Below, piece by piece: positions 44,610 to 56,016 of a DNA stretch of 64,000 nucleotides. Each line of letters opens with the position of its first letter. Within the stretch, counting starts at the first letter, position 1. This DNA comes from Cladochytrium replicatum. Taxonomy: Eukaryota > Chytridiomycota > Chytridiomycetes > Cladochytriales > Cladochytriaceae. Below the pieces are notes generated by a model. That model was not told the origin of the DNA and searched no databases. It worked only from the letters and a program-made list of their open reading frames with translations. The stretch is from the NCBI GenBank assembly GCA_025526935.1, contig JAHLKD010000048.1, positions 1 through 64,000 of the forward strand, given 5' to 3'. The position numbers and the translations under genes were made by a program.

Positions 44610-47600
44610 ATGTTCTTTGCTACGGGGACTGCGAAGGTCCTCTCGTCAAAGAACGACGAACTCGACGGCTACGTTAACGATCATCCGTCGCTGGGTGAAG
44701 CTGTGCGCCCGGATATCGTTGACATTCAAAAGAGCTACGATGCATCGCTTTTCGCTGCGATTACCTACTCCACAGTATACCTTTGGAGCTGTAGGGTGCG
44801 TCTCGTTGAGCGTTATGATGGAGTGGGCGGGAGACATAAGCTTTTACGTCGGTTGACGACAAATATATCGGAATGCATAGAATCAGATAACGTTGATAAA
44901 ATCGATTGGATTGTGTCTAATCGAACGCCCTTTTTGTAGCCGGAGGTGATGATCTCGAAAGTCGTACGCTCAGAGACTACGGTTCGAGAAGACGGAGAGA
45001 ACAGAGCTATCATCTGGAAGACCGATTCCACAATGCTGGCCGTTATTGTAAGAGCCCAGGAAAGCATTGAACATATTTTGACCTCCTTCGAAGACTGATA
45101 AAGGATTCCTTCACTTTTACGATGTCGTCACACTGGAGTCACGGGTGTTTGATTTCCAGTTTTCTTACCCTCATCACTATGTCATGGGCCCTGGCGAAGG
45201 GAATGGAGTCCAAAATAAGGCACTTCGCTTCAAAATGGCTTTGGAGATCGATACCGGGATTGAAGGGTGCGCCATTTGCTTACGGATTTGCGATCCAGAG
45301 ATGACTGACAGTGGAATGTAGGGGTATTGGGTTGCCGGACCAGTTGCTGTTGTGCACGCGTGATTCACCATCGATCCTTTCATTGAGCTGGTCGGGAGAA
45401 GTGAACGTTCAGGGGACAATGTCGCTGGCAGATATTCCGTTTTTGCATGATCCCAACGACGGTAAGTTAGCACAAAAGATGCCCTTTCAAAAATTCACTT
45501 CGAACCGCAGCTATTTGCAAGATGGTTACCACACGGTACATGGACTTGTATGGTTGGGTGACTGTCAATGGTCGGGCATACATTACACAACGCCGAAAGA
45601 TGATTCCGGAAATCGTGAGTATAAGTGATTGATTTAATTCTTGCGTTGACATTGTCGTTTAGGATTCCAATGGAGACGTGCCCGTCGCTTATACATGGTC
45701 GGGACTCTGCTTTTATCAGCCTTCGGATCCGAATCAGGTTCTCTCGCCGGTGTCCGCGAAGCCTTCCGAAGCTCCACCAAATCAGACTGACAGCGATGCT
45801 GAACGAAAGGAAAAGCCTGCTAATGTCGAAGAAGAGACGAAACAAGGGGAAGAACTAACTGGTGATGTTGTAGAAGAGAAGAAGGAAGGGGAAGAACGAA
45901 GTACAGAGGGCGAAGACAAAAAGGAAGGAGAAGATGCCGAAAAAGAGCCTAAGGAAGCAAAGGCAAACGGGAGACCGTCAACACCACCTCCCGCACCGCA
46001 GCAACAGCCCGAACAGGCGACGTCACCGCAGCGTGTTCATCCAACAACACTCATCACAGGAAACGGTCAATATGCTACCAGCATGACCATCAATTCCAAA
46101 CTGTTGCTTGTTGCGGTGGGGTTATCCGAGTACGTACGCTTGTGAGTTTTAATTGATTTAGAACCTCATCTCGCTCTTTGCAGCGGAGATGTCTTGATCT
46201 TCCACATTTCCGACGATCGGACGCGTCTCTCTTACTCTCATAAGCTGTCGCTTCTCAACCCCTTGAACACCCAGTTCAATATCCAACAAATATTTCTTGT
46301 TTCTAAAGCTTAATTGTGCATTCCGTTATTCTTAATTTTCGATCCCTCTTTTACCTCCTAAGCTTGGAATTGTTAGTGCCATGGAATGGTCTTACGATGG
46401 ATACGGACTGGCAGTTGGGTGGTCGCTCGGTGGAGTTTCAGTGTGGAGTGCGTTCGGACGACTGTTGATGTCGACAGTCTCAGAAGACACGTTTGTTCAA
46501 ACTCCGTAAGTTCAAAAAGACTGATGTGCCACAGACTCGAACCGGGTGATCTTTCCTTCAAACAGTGACGGAGTATCTGACCAGCTTCCCGAGGCGTACT
46601 TCCATGGAGTCAGGGAACTGGTATAGTCTCTTACAAAGTCAGCGACGATATACTGATCTATGTTCTCCCAGTTCTGGGGTCCTGGTAGCTATGAGCTCTT
46701 TATGCTTCCACTCTTTGGAACAGATGGAGGTATATTGGAACTATCGAGAAGTATAAATGACGTAATGACTGATCCCGCACTTAGCTCCCACCGACATTTA
46801 CGTGATCAGCTTTGCGAAATCTGCAATCTCATTGTTCAACACCATGGTATGATTTTATCCGACCAATTTAAAACCTCGCCCTTACGCTTCCTGTAGGACA
46901 ACGTTCGCAACGTTTTCCTTGTTTGCGACGACCGCATTTTGCTTTACGAGGGCAACAATAAGGAGTTTGATGTCATGAACTTGGATTTGGTTCAGTGGGA
47001 CACATTGCAAATCCCTGTCATGTATATCACCCAAAATTGGCCGATACGGGTAAGACTGCATTGTTTGGTAGTGATTCTGAGGACATTGAGTTACTTTTGT
47101 ATTCAGTATGCAACCATAAGTCCATCTGGGAACTTCCTCGCAATTGCCGGAAGGAGAGGGTTGGCTCACTACAGCACGGAATCCAAGCGCTGGAAGTTGT
47201 TCGGAAACGAGCAGCAGGTGTGTGGGTCGGATCTTTGCTGTTGATTCCAATTTAAGCTCGGAAACCAGGAGCAGAGCTTTGTTGTTCGAGGAGGTATGCT
47301 GTGGCACCGGAACATCCTTATAGTCGCATGTCAGGATTTCATGACATCAGATCACGAAGTAAGTAACATAGACCCGGACCTGAGGTATCAATTGACTGTA
47401 TACTTTACTTACAGCTGCGATTCCTTTCACGAGATGCAAACTTGGACTCATCTGCAGTGCTTCACGTCGAGCAGATGCCCAGCATCACGATCGCAATGGA
47501 CTGCCTAGACCAGAACGTACTGGTCTATAGTGGGGACAACGTGATGCGGTACTACCGCATTGTTCCCGTTCAAGGTATTCTTTCAATAGCTGCCAGTGCG

Positions 47601-50440
47601 GTGACGGCGCTCATATTTTTTTTTGTTCTTTAGGTGGTGCTCGTCTTCGCTTGCACCTCCATCTTCAGGTGTCTCTTCAAGGTGTCGTTCATCATCCGTT
47701 GTACGTCCAGTCTATCGCGTGGTATCCGCCACCTGTGATTTCGGAACCTACCGTTGAGGATATGAAGAAAGCTCCAGTCATTATCTTGAAAAACGGGGAG
47801 CTTTCGTTGCTTCGAGAACTTGTCAGTCATGATTCGATGATCCAAAAGAAATAATTGATCGTTTCTTTTCATACAAAAGTCTGACGAAGGATGGGAACAC
47901 GTCATCTTGATGGACAAGATTGAGTACTTCTGGATATCACGATATGGAGAACGATGCGGTGATCTATTTAATTCGTTATGGGCTTTCGACGGAGTTGGTG
48001 CGAAGGTATCTGAGTTCGGAGAAACTAGAGCTCCAGGTTGACATCTATTCATCAGGTTTGGACGAATGTGATTCTCAATCCCGATACCCTGACACGATGG
48101 AGACCGGAAGAAACATACGTCGAATCCCTCCGGATCGATCTTGACTGCACTCCACTGAGTACGTGTTTGTCTCCTTTTTAGGTGGCATTCACATTGTTTT
48201 AAATCCAACAGCAATAATGTTCCATCGCGGAATCATTATGGGCATCGAACAGCGCATGTCTCTCAGAAACTCGGTCAATTGCGCTGTGTTCAAGCACGAA
48301 ACAAAGGTGATTGAACGAACGAAATTTATGATCGTCTAAAAAGTCTTACACCTGTTACTTAACTTCTCCAGACGCACTTATTCCTGCACCATATCATTCG
48401 AAACTTGCTAATGAAAAAGTCGGTTCGGAACTAGGCTAATTTTTAGTATATTGCTGACTATTTTCAAAGGTTGCAGCAAGAAGCCGTGGAGTTTGCGAAC
48501 TGCTTCCGTCACTTGGAGTACTTTGGACATGCTCTGGAAGTCATGCTTCACAAAGTTCTCGATGACGAAGTTGACACTTTGAGCACTAGTAAGCCATATC
48601 GATGGTTGATGTTGCATGAGCTAATAATCACGTTTCCTACCAGGCAACGTGTTGCCTCAAATCGTTAAGTTCCTCGAGAACTTCCCAAGCTACCTGGATG
48701 TGATCGTCCAATGCGCACGAAAAACGGAAGTCTCGCAATGGAAGTACTTTTTCTCAATCGTGGGCGAAGTGAAAGGCTTGTTTCATGTATGTCGTAGAAC
48801 CTACTTCCATAGTGCATTACTTTAATTTGTGACACAGCAATGTCTGGAGCTTGGAGCGCTAACCTCAGCAACTTCATATCTGATTGTCATCCAGACCCTG
48901 GAACCTCCGGACGTCAGTGGAAAGGTCCGTTGGAGTTGTGGCGTAATTTTGAGACCCTTTCTGACCGGATCACAGCTTGCAGTGAAGTTGTTGGACAGAG
49001 CATTTGAAATCGAAGATTTCGATGTGAGCAGTTCAGAGTTGGAGAAGTTTGATACGATTGAACCAATTTTCTATTTCAGACTGGCAGAGAGCTCGTTCGA
49101 TTCCTTGCTTCCATTGAAGGTACGCATCTAGTCACATCTTACCTTGCTATCGTTCGTTCATCGGCACTCCTTTCTGCAGGCGATGAGCGAGTTCCCTTCG
49201 ACAACGGCGCGATTGCTGTTTTGGAAGAGAAGGAGAAGTTTGATCGAGCTGATGCCATTCGCATTCACGACGACACAAAACAAGACCTTGTGAGTCTCAA
49301 GGGTTACTTTAATGTGATGTTGTCAGCGAATCTTCTGCATTCAATAGTGGTATGTGGGAATTCTGGTTGGAAAGAGCGCACGACGTTTGTTGGAGAAGCG
49401 ACGGATCAGATCGCTTGGACGGTTCGCAGGAACTATGTCGTTCAACTTGTCCGACTTCCTCAAACGAGAGAAGTATTACTTGACCTCAACTTTCGTGGAT
49501 CGCATCCCTTATGGACATTTCGTAGGTATCGGGCAGCAATTATCAACGATTGGCCAGCGACTTTCGCCTTTGTGCACGAGCAATTCTCTTGGGCATATCC
49601 ATGTAAGTAACCGGTAAGCACGCTAATGAGCTTATTTTGACCCGGCCCCAGCGGATCTATCCTCAGCTACCGCTGTAGTGGAATCCTCACAAGGAGCCAC
49701 TATCACAGTCAGCCGTCGGCGGGACACATACCCAGTCTCCGGAGCTCCACCCCCGCCAATCGTTCCAGTTGTTCACAATCCCAACCGCATTTCCACAAGC
49801 TTTGCGCATAGCGGAGGTGGCGGAGGTGGTGGAGGTATGGGTGGCGGGTATACTTCTGCATCGCCGGCTCCGCCACCTGCTGAAGCACTATCTGGGGCTG
49901 CACCGGTGCGTTCGGCCACAGCGGATGGAGAAGTTGTCGTCGTTTTTGGTGGCCGTGGCGGCGGGGCCAGGAATAGGAAGAGCGTTGTGGGTAGCACTGG
50001 TCCTGGGGTCCCTGGAACTCCCGCGGTGACAAGCAAAGAAGCATTACACAAGAAGGCGGAGTTGGAAGAGTTGAGGTATTCTGTGTGTTGCACGGATCTA
50101 ATCCTCAAGCTTAACTCACATGTATGCTGCTTGTACAACAGATTCTTGCTCAGTGCTTGCCGTGAATCTGAGTGCTGGCAATGGGCACTTGTTCTCGCGT
50201 CCATTTTGGTGGATGTGCCGGCTCTGATTGACATTTTCAATGAATCGGGCGATGAAGCGAAGGGACTACTTACCCCATGGCGGAGCACTCTTCTTGGAAC
50301 TAATAGGTGAGCAAAGCGCTTGTGCAACATGCCTTTTGGTTTACTTCTGATTTCACGTCGTCAGTCGGGGGTATCGCCAACTTCTGAAAAATGTAGAGGA
50401 GATTCTTGTCTCGTCACTCAATTTTGCTCCGAGGCAGTAA
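44610..50440 (+). CDS. RIC1: RIC1-like protein (Golgi Ric1-Rgp1 exchange factor for Rab6/Ypt6)
   Basis: This gene of many exons runs from [13 protein letters not shown] (44610) to SSLNFAPRQ (50440). It has N-terminal WD40-like blades ([49 protein letters not shown] near 46390). A Glu/Lys-rich disordered insertion sits near 45800-45980. The C-terminal helical RIC1 domain includes [71 protein letters not shown] and [13 protein letters not shown]. Ric1 with Rgp1 activates Ypt6/Rab6 for endosome-to-Golgi traffic. This is the only complete copy in the duplication; the right unit keeps ~630 bp of it. Confidence 0.88.
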
Positions 50441-50762
50441 GCAAGGTTCATTCTTAGTTTGTTGCTGCAAATGTTTTGCAACAGATTAGTTAAGTTCCAT
50501 CAGATTTGTAAGGATTGGTGGACATCCAATATACTGCAAGCTCGCTTGCCATTGTTTCAATTGTTTCAAGTTCATAAATCAATTTCAAAAAGGCGTCATT
50601 TCTGAAGGATTTTGCTCGCTGTTGGACATTCTTTGGATGCAGTGTCCTGGGCCAAGAACGATTCATTCAAGAAATGTGCAAGTAAGAATGTTTCATCTAA
50701 ATCCAAAAACCGTGCGATGATTTACAACACAAAGATCTTCAATGAAATCGCAATCTCCTAAT

Positions 50763-51855
50763 TCAGTTGCAGAGGTTTTTTAGTGCATCGGGTGACGTGT
50801 AGCCTGGAGTCATGTTGATCACATCCACAAGGGTGTTGGCGTACGTCTCCATGTACCGCACAGTCGCCACATCTAGGTTCATCATCTTGATGTAGTCTAG
50901 GGGGATGTTTGTGACGTGCCTCAGATTCTCTTGATCGGTGTTGTCGTTCTTGTCCAGCACAAGAACGACATCCTTGTCTCCCTTTTCCTTAGCAGCTTCG
51001 TACTCCTTGGCCGTTTTTACCGTCTTCTTGGGCGACTTGTAAACCGCAATGTAACCCGTGAAACTGCGCGGGACGTAATCGTCCTCATAATCCTCGGGGA
51101 TGTACTTGGTCGCAAGTTTTGCGTCCGAAGGAGCCGGTGCGACACAATTGAGCGCGACGGTGCCATTTACGACTGGGAGCGCGACGGTCACGTTGGTTCC
51201 CGGTATTACAGTGGTGTCCTTTTCGATCGGGTGCTCAGTGCCGTTGATGAGAATTGTGTGGTTCAGTGTCGTGTTCGTAACCGGGATCACAGGAGTATCA
51301 GAAAGGACAATGTTGTTGTTTGAGGCTGTTTGATTCAGTCCCGGGATCTCGGTTGAGTTAAAGAAAACGCCAACGCCCACATCAGAACGACGGCCCAGTT
51401 TTGTGACCCCGGGAGCGAGATCAATGATAAAGTGCTGCAACCAGGTGGCGTGCTGAGTCGTCGCATTTGAGGGGTGGTTCGAGGTCGTGGTGCCACCTGA
51501 CGCACTTCCAGATCCAGATTCTGCTCCACCGGCAGTGGGACTGGCTGGCAAAATATGAAGGGTAAGTATATTTTTACACGGTCCCGATTAGCAGTCAAGT
51601 GCGTACCGCTGAGTACATGTACGACATTTCGCCACCAATCATGTTGTGCTCCGTTGCGTGTAGGCCCCCTTCGATCTTCTTCGAAATAGCCCAAAAGTGG
51701 TCGTTGTCAAGGAAACCCATGACCGCTTCGCTGGGGTACAGCGCACCGATTGTTCGTGGGCCAGGGTTCCACATCCTCTGGAAACAGTGGGACACCGCGA
51801 CTGACCATCTTTGAATGACACTGTGATCCCACCAAAGGTTCCTCTAGTTATACAG
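50763..51855 (-). pseudogene. truncated tyrosinase (left-copy remnant)
   Basis: It matches the 3' exons of the intact tyrosinase at 56017-57949 almost exactly (ends KNLCN at 50763). It is cut at the duplication junction near 51850, so the signal peptide and CuA N-terminal part are gone. A 295-bp internal deletion (equivalent to 56799-57093) also removed the exon start carrying the CuB motif (FYLHHAYVDRLWW) and shifts the frame. The HATEHNMIGG block before the deletion remains. The gene cannot make an active oxidase. Confidence 0.93.
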
Positions 51856-52103
51856 TTTATTTTAAGAGCTCCACTAAAATATTTGATAATATGCTGCTGT
51901 GCAGGCACTTTACAGATGAGGCTTAAAATATTTTAACCAAATTTAGTTCGGCATAGTGGACATCGAGACGTTGTCCAAATGCTGTGTTGCTTCACGACAA
52001 AAGGTCCATCAATTTGAGCAATGAAATCCTGTACCGTTTGCAAGACCATTCTTGGAATGACGGAACCAAATTATGGGTAGCTGGGGTTAGCCCAGCAGGT
52101 CAG

Positions 52104-52213
52104 GTCTGAAGATTACATTCTATGAGATCCTCCACCTGTAACAATGGCACAGTCCGGGGTCTGAAAATTACATTCTCAGAGATCCTCCACCTGCAAAAAA
52201 GGCACGGTCCAGG
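52104..52213 (+). repeat. 55-bp direct repeat in the promoter of the right beta-lactamase-like copy
   Basis: Two adjacent 55-nt units start GTCTGAAGATTACATTC (52104) and GTCTGAAAATTACATTC (52159). Both contain GAGATCCTCCACCTG. The left gene copy has one unit only. Confidence 0.85.
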
Positions 52214-52271
52214 CTACAAAACTGGTGTTTATAGAGACTGCCACCACAATTATCACAGCCCAACTGAAGTC

Positions 52272-54954
52272 ATGCGGATCATACTGTATCCCATCGTAGC
52301 TCTATCGGTTTCCCTTGCTTCCGCTCAAAGTGCCAAGGAACGATTGACACTGTATGAGCCGAAACTGTCAGAGTGGTTTTCAAAGCTGGTCAGTAAATTT
52401 TCATTCGGTGACCCTGCCAACTCAATCAACCTTTTGTCCACAGAATACCACAACAAGTGGAAGCGCTGTTCAAGACCTGGATAGTCTTGGATTCACCTAC
52501 TTTGTCGCTGAATCGGGCACGGGAACCACCCAGTATTCGGTTCAAACAAAGTCATACTTTAGCGTGCGTTTCCCCTAGGTTGTGGAAAATTCCCACCTGA
52601 CTCTCAAATGTAATCGATCTCAGGGAACTTGTTATCCACCCAATGCGCCTCCATTCACTGCGTCGCCCCAAGCACTCTGGCGCATTGGGTCTGTCTCCAA
52701 AGTCCTTGCACAAGTTGCCCTTTTCCAGCTCGTTGATCGTGGGTTGGTCAACACCACCGACCCCGTGAGCAAATATCTCACCCAGCCTGGGATCGCTTCG
52801 TTCCTCAATGGTCAGTTACTCGCTCCCTTTAGTTGCAGTTTGTTTTTATGTTTTTCAAGGCTCGCCGCTAAACCTTCACTGGTTCAAATAGGTGTTGGCA
52901 AGAAACTCACGATCGAGGATCTCCTCCAGCACACAACTGGCATGGATGAAGGATTTCTCGGTACTACGCGATGGGATTTGAATGCCGTCAGCTGCGTGGA
53001 CGCGTCGCAGATGTTGAAGACGGGGTTTGTTGACGAGCCGGGCAACAACATCATGTACTCCAATCTCGGCGTCACACTTCTTGGCGCAATTGTTGAGACC
53101 GTGACAAACAAGCTGTACGACGACGTGGTCAACAACGACGTCATCATGCCTGTTCTCACCGAGCAAGGTGTCGCCAGTCGCCCAGGAGATGGCGCACAAC
53201 CGTTGCCGGGTTTTCCTGCGGATTTGAAACGCCGCAAGGACATACGACTTATCTGTTCCAGCAGGTACGCCGAAAACTCGATATTATTCCTCCACGCACT
53301 CGTAAACAGATGGGTTGTTTCAGGAACTCGGTTGTGGGGGAGCCAATCCTCCAGGTCAGTGCTCCAGCTGGCGGATACGTTATGACTTCTGAAGATCTGG
53401 TGCGTTGCGATAAACCAGAATCTACGACGGATGATTTTAATGTGTTCCTTCAAGCACAGGCTCGTTTCATGGCTGGATTGGTGATGAACAGCACTGCCAT
53501 CTTCAAGAACCCAGCAACTTTCGAGCAATCGAAGCAGTGGCCCCCTAATCGACGGCATTACGAACGCGGTGTTGCTCGCCTGTACGAAATGGACGAATAC
53601 AAAGGTGTCAAAATCTATACAAAAGGTAAAAGTCCTCTGCACACATTCGTCTCCAGAACATTAATTCCAGTTTTTCGTAAATTGCCAGGCGGGGACGTTC
53701 CGAACTTCCACACTTTGGCGTGGTACATTCCACAGTTTAAAGAAGGCGGCGCGTTGATAGCTTCTGGGGGAGTCATTGACCGCGCAAGAGTCATGAAGGA
53801 CCTCATTGAAGCACTTCACGGCGATAACCTTACAAGGGCTTTACCCGCCGGAACCAACCCAAGCACCGGCCTTCCCGCATGGTGGACTGGCGTGACGTTC
53901 AAACCTGCACCTGCAGATTCCTCGGTGGCTCCTGCTGTAAGTAGGTGGTGAAATTTTCCGGCCCAAAATTCCAGTAAGCGCTTAATTGAGATTTTGGTTT
54001 TTGGCAGGTGCGGAGTATCGAGGGTGCATACCGTGGTACGCGACGTATTGAAAAGGGGTTATTGAAGGGCCTCTCCTCTGTTGTGGGGTTGGTGTCCTCG
54101 TTGTCGCTTACTGTAGTGAACAACAGCACGATAGCAACCAGTGACGGCACCGAGTTTGTACGTGTTCAGAACACTGATTTGGCTCCGAACGAGCTGCTGT
54201 TTCAGCAAGTGCTGCCAACCGAATTCATCGCCAACAAGACGATCGACACCCAACCGCAACTGCTTACCATCACGTTCTCTTCGAAAGTGACTGATTCATC
54301 GGCGCACGTTGTCAAAATCGGAATCGCGGCGGCCGGCCTTATCGGCCTTGAAATGTTTGATCGCGCGGATGCCCACGGGTTCGACAGTTTTACGGCGATT
54401 CTCACTTTGTGGGCCGCCGAAGCTCTCGCAATGTTTGTTGCTGTAGGGCTCTCCGTTGCCACCATTTTCTTCTGTTCAATTTGCGCGCGAGATCAAGCGC
54501 TGCGAATAAGAAAGCATTAGAACAATCCGAAATCCCGCTGACATTGCTGAACGAACCCGAGGGCGTTCAGAAAGAGACTGGCAAACAACAATCATTCACG
54601 GTCCGCGCTTTGCGTCTCGCACTGGCGATCTTGTCGGTTTTGGCTGCAGCCAGCGGGCTCATATTCCTCGCGCTCTTCGCCTACAGCGCGTACCAAGGGC
54701 TTTTCAACCGAAACAACTTTGTCAGCGTCGAGTTTGTTCCCGCCCAGGTCGCGCAAGTCACGTTTGCGTGGCTGTTCACCGTCTTCGGCGAACTGCAGGT
54801 TGTGGTGGCCGTCGTGACCCTGAGTTTGCCTCGACGCCTGCGCGGCAACCTTAGCACGGCTTGGGCTGTGTGGATGGTCCTTTTCCAACTACTTTTGTTG
54901 GCAGGCACCGCCCAGATGTTTAACAGCAACTTGCTTTCATACAACATCTGGTAG
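52272..54954 (+). CDS. secreted beta-lactamase-fold serine hydrolase with C-terminal multi-pass membrane domain (right copy)
   Basis: It is nearly identical to the 41666-44345 gene, with the same exon layout, start (MRIILYP), SVSK and YSN catalytic motifs and membrane helices. Differences seen: ACT to AAT at the start of exon 2 (Thr to Asn), an extra Ala codon (IAAAGLIG versus IAAGLIG), Ala to Thr in AILALWAA, and Leu to Val plus Ile to Ala around FNRNNF.SVEFVP.Q. Several other changes are silent. No frame-breaking change was seen, so both copies look functional. Its promoter has an extra 55-bp unit, so expression could differ. Confidence 0.87.
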
Positions 54955-55149
54955 ATTTCTATTTTCGTGAAAGATCCGGCTGAATTACCCAACTTGAGAC
55001 TATGAATTGATGAAAAATAAAAAAATGCACAGAGATTCTCTGCCGTTTTCCAGCAGCTGACATTATTGACATTCAATTGAACGACGCTCGATTACGTAAA
55101 ATAACACTAACCCCCCGCCAAACAGCTCGACGGTATTTTTCCTAGAGAA

Positions 55150-55776
55150 CATTGCAAATCCCTGTCATGTATATCACCAAAAATTGGCCGATACGGGTAA
55201 GACTGCATTGTTTGGTAGTGATTCTGAGGACATTGAGTTACTTTTGTATTCAGTATGCAACCATAAGTCCATCTGTGAACTTCCTCGCAATTGCAGGAAG
55301 GAGAGGCCTGGCTCACTACAGCACGGAATCCAAGCGCTGGAAGTTGTTCGGAAACGAGCAGCAGGTGTGTGGGTCGGATCTTTGCTGTTGATTCCAATTT
55401 AAGCTCGGAAACCAGGAGCAGAGCTTTGTTGTTAGAGGAGGTATGCTGTGGCACCGGTACATCCTTTTTGTCGCATGTCAGGATTTCATGACATCAGATC
55501 CGAAGTAAGTAACATAGACCCGGACTTGAAGTATCAATTGACTGTATACTTTACTTACAGCTGCGATTCCTTTCACGAGATGCAAACTTGGACTCATCTG
55601 CAGTGCTTCACGTCGAGCAGATGCCCAGCATCACGATCGCAATGGACTGCCTAGACCAGCACGTACTGGTCTTTAGTGGGGACAACGTGATGCGGTACTA
55701 CCGCATTGTTCCCGTTCAAGGTATTCTTTCAATAGCTGCCAGTGCGGTGACGGCGCTCAATTTTTTTCTTTTTGTA
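55150..55776 (+). pseudogene. RIC1 remnant
   Basis: Matches 47002-47620 of RIC1 (the part reading [14 protein letters not shown] and the [17 protein letters not shown] region). Both flanks are deletion joints: left at ~55148 to beta-lactamase 3' flank, right at ~55776 to sequence equivalent to ~50508, past the RIC1 stop. Only a few middle exons remain. Confidence 0.92.
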
Positions 55777-56016
55777 AGGATTGGTGGACATCCAATATAC
55801 TGCAAGCTTGCCATTGTTATAAGTTCATAAATCGATCTCAAAAAGGCGTCATTTCTGAAGGATTTTGCTCGCTGTTGGACATTCTTTGGATGCAGTGTCC
55901 TGAGCCAAGAACGATTCATTCAAGAAATGTGCAAGTAAGAATGTATTCATCTAAATCCAAAAACCGTGCGATGATTTACAACACAAAGATCTTCAATGAA
56001 ATCGCAATCTCCTAAT

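Larger units (their letters stand above)
41288..51855. repeat. left copy of a ~10.6-kb tandem segmental duplication
   Basis: Sequence from about 41288 recurs from about 51856. The beta-lactamase genes align almost base for base. The unit contains the beta-lactamase-like gene, RIC1 and the 3' part of a tyrosinase gene. Its right edge cuts the tyrosinase exon near 51850 (after TCTAGTTATACAG), where the next unit's upstream sequence starts directly. Confidence 0.93.
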
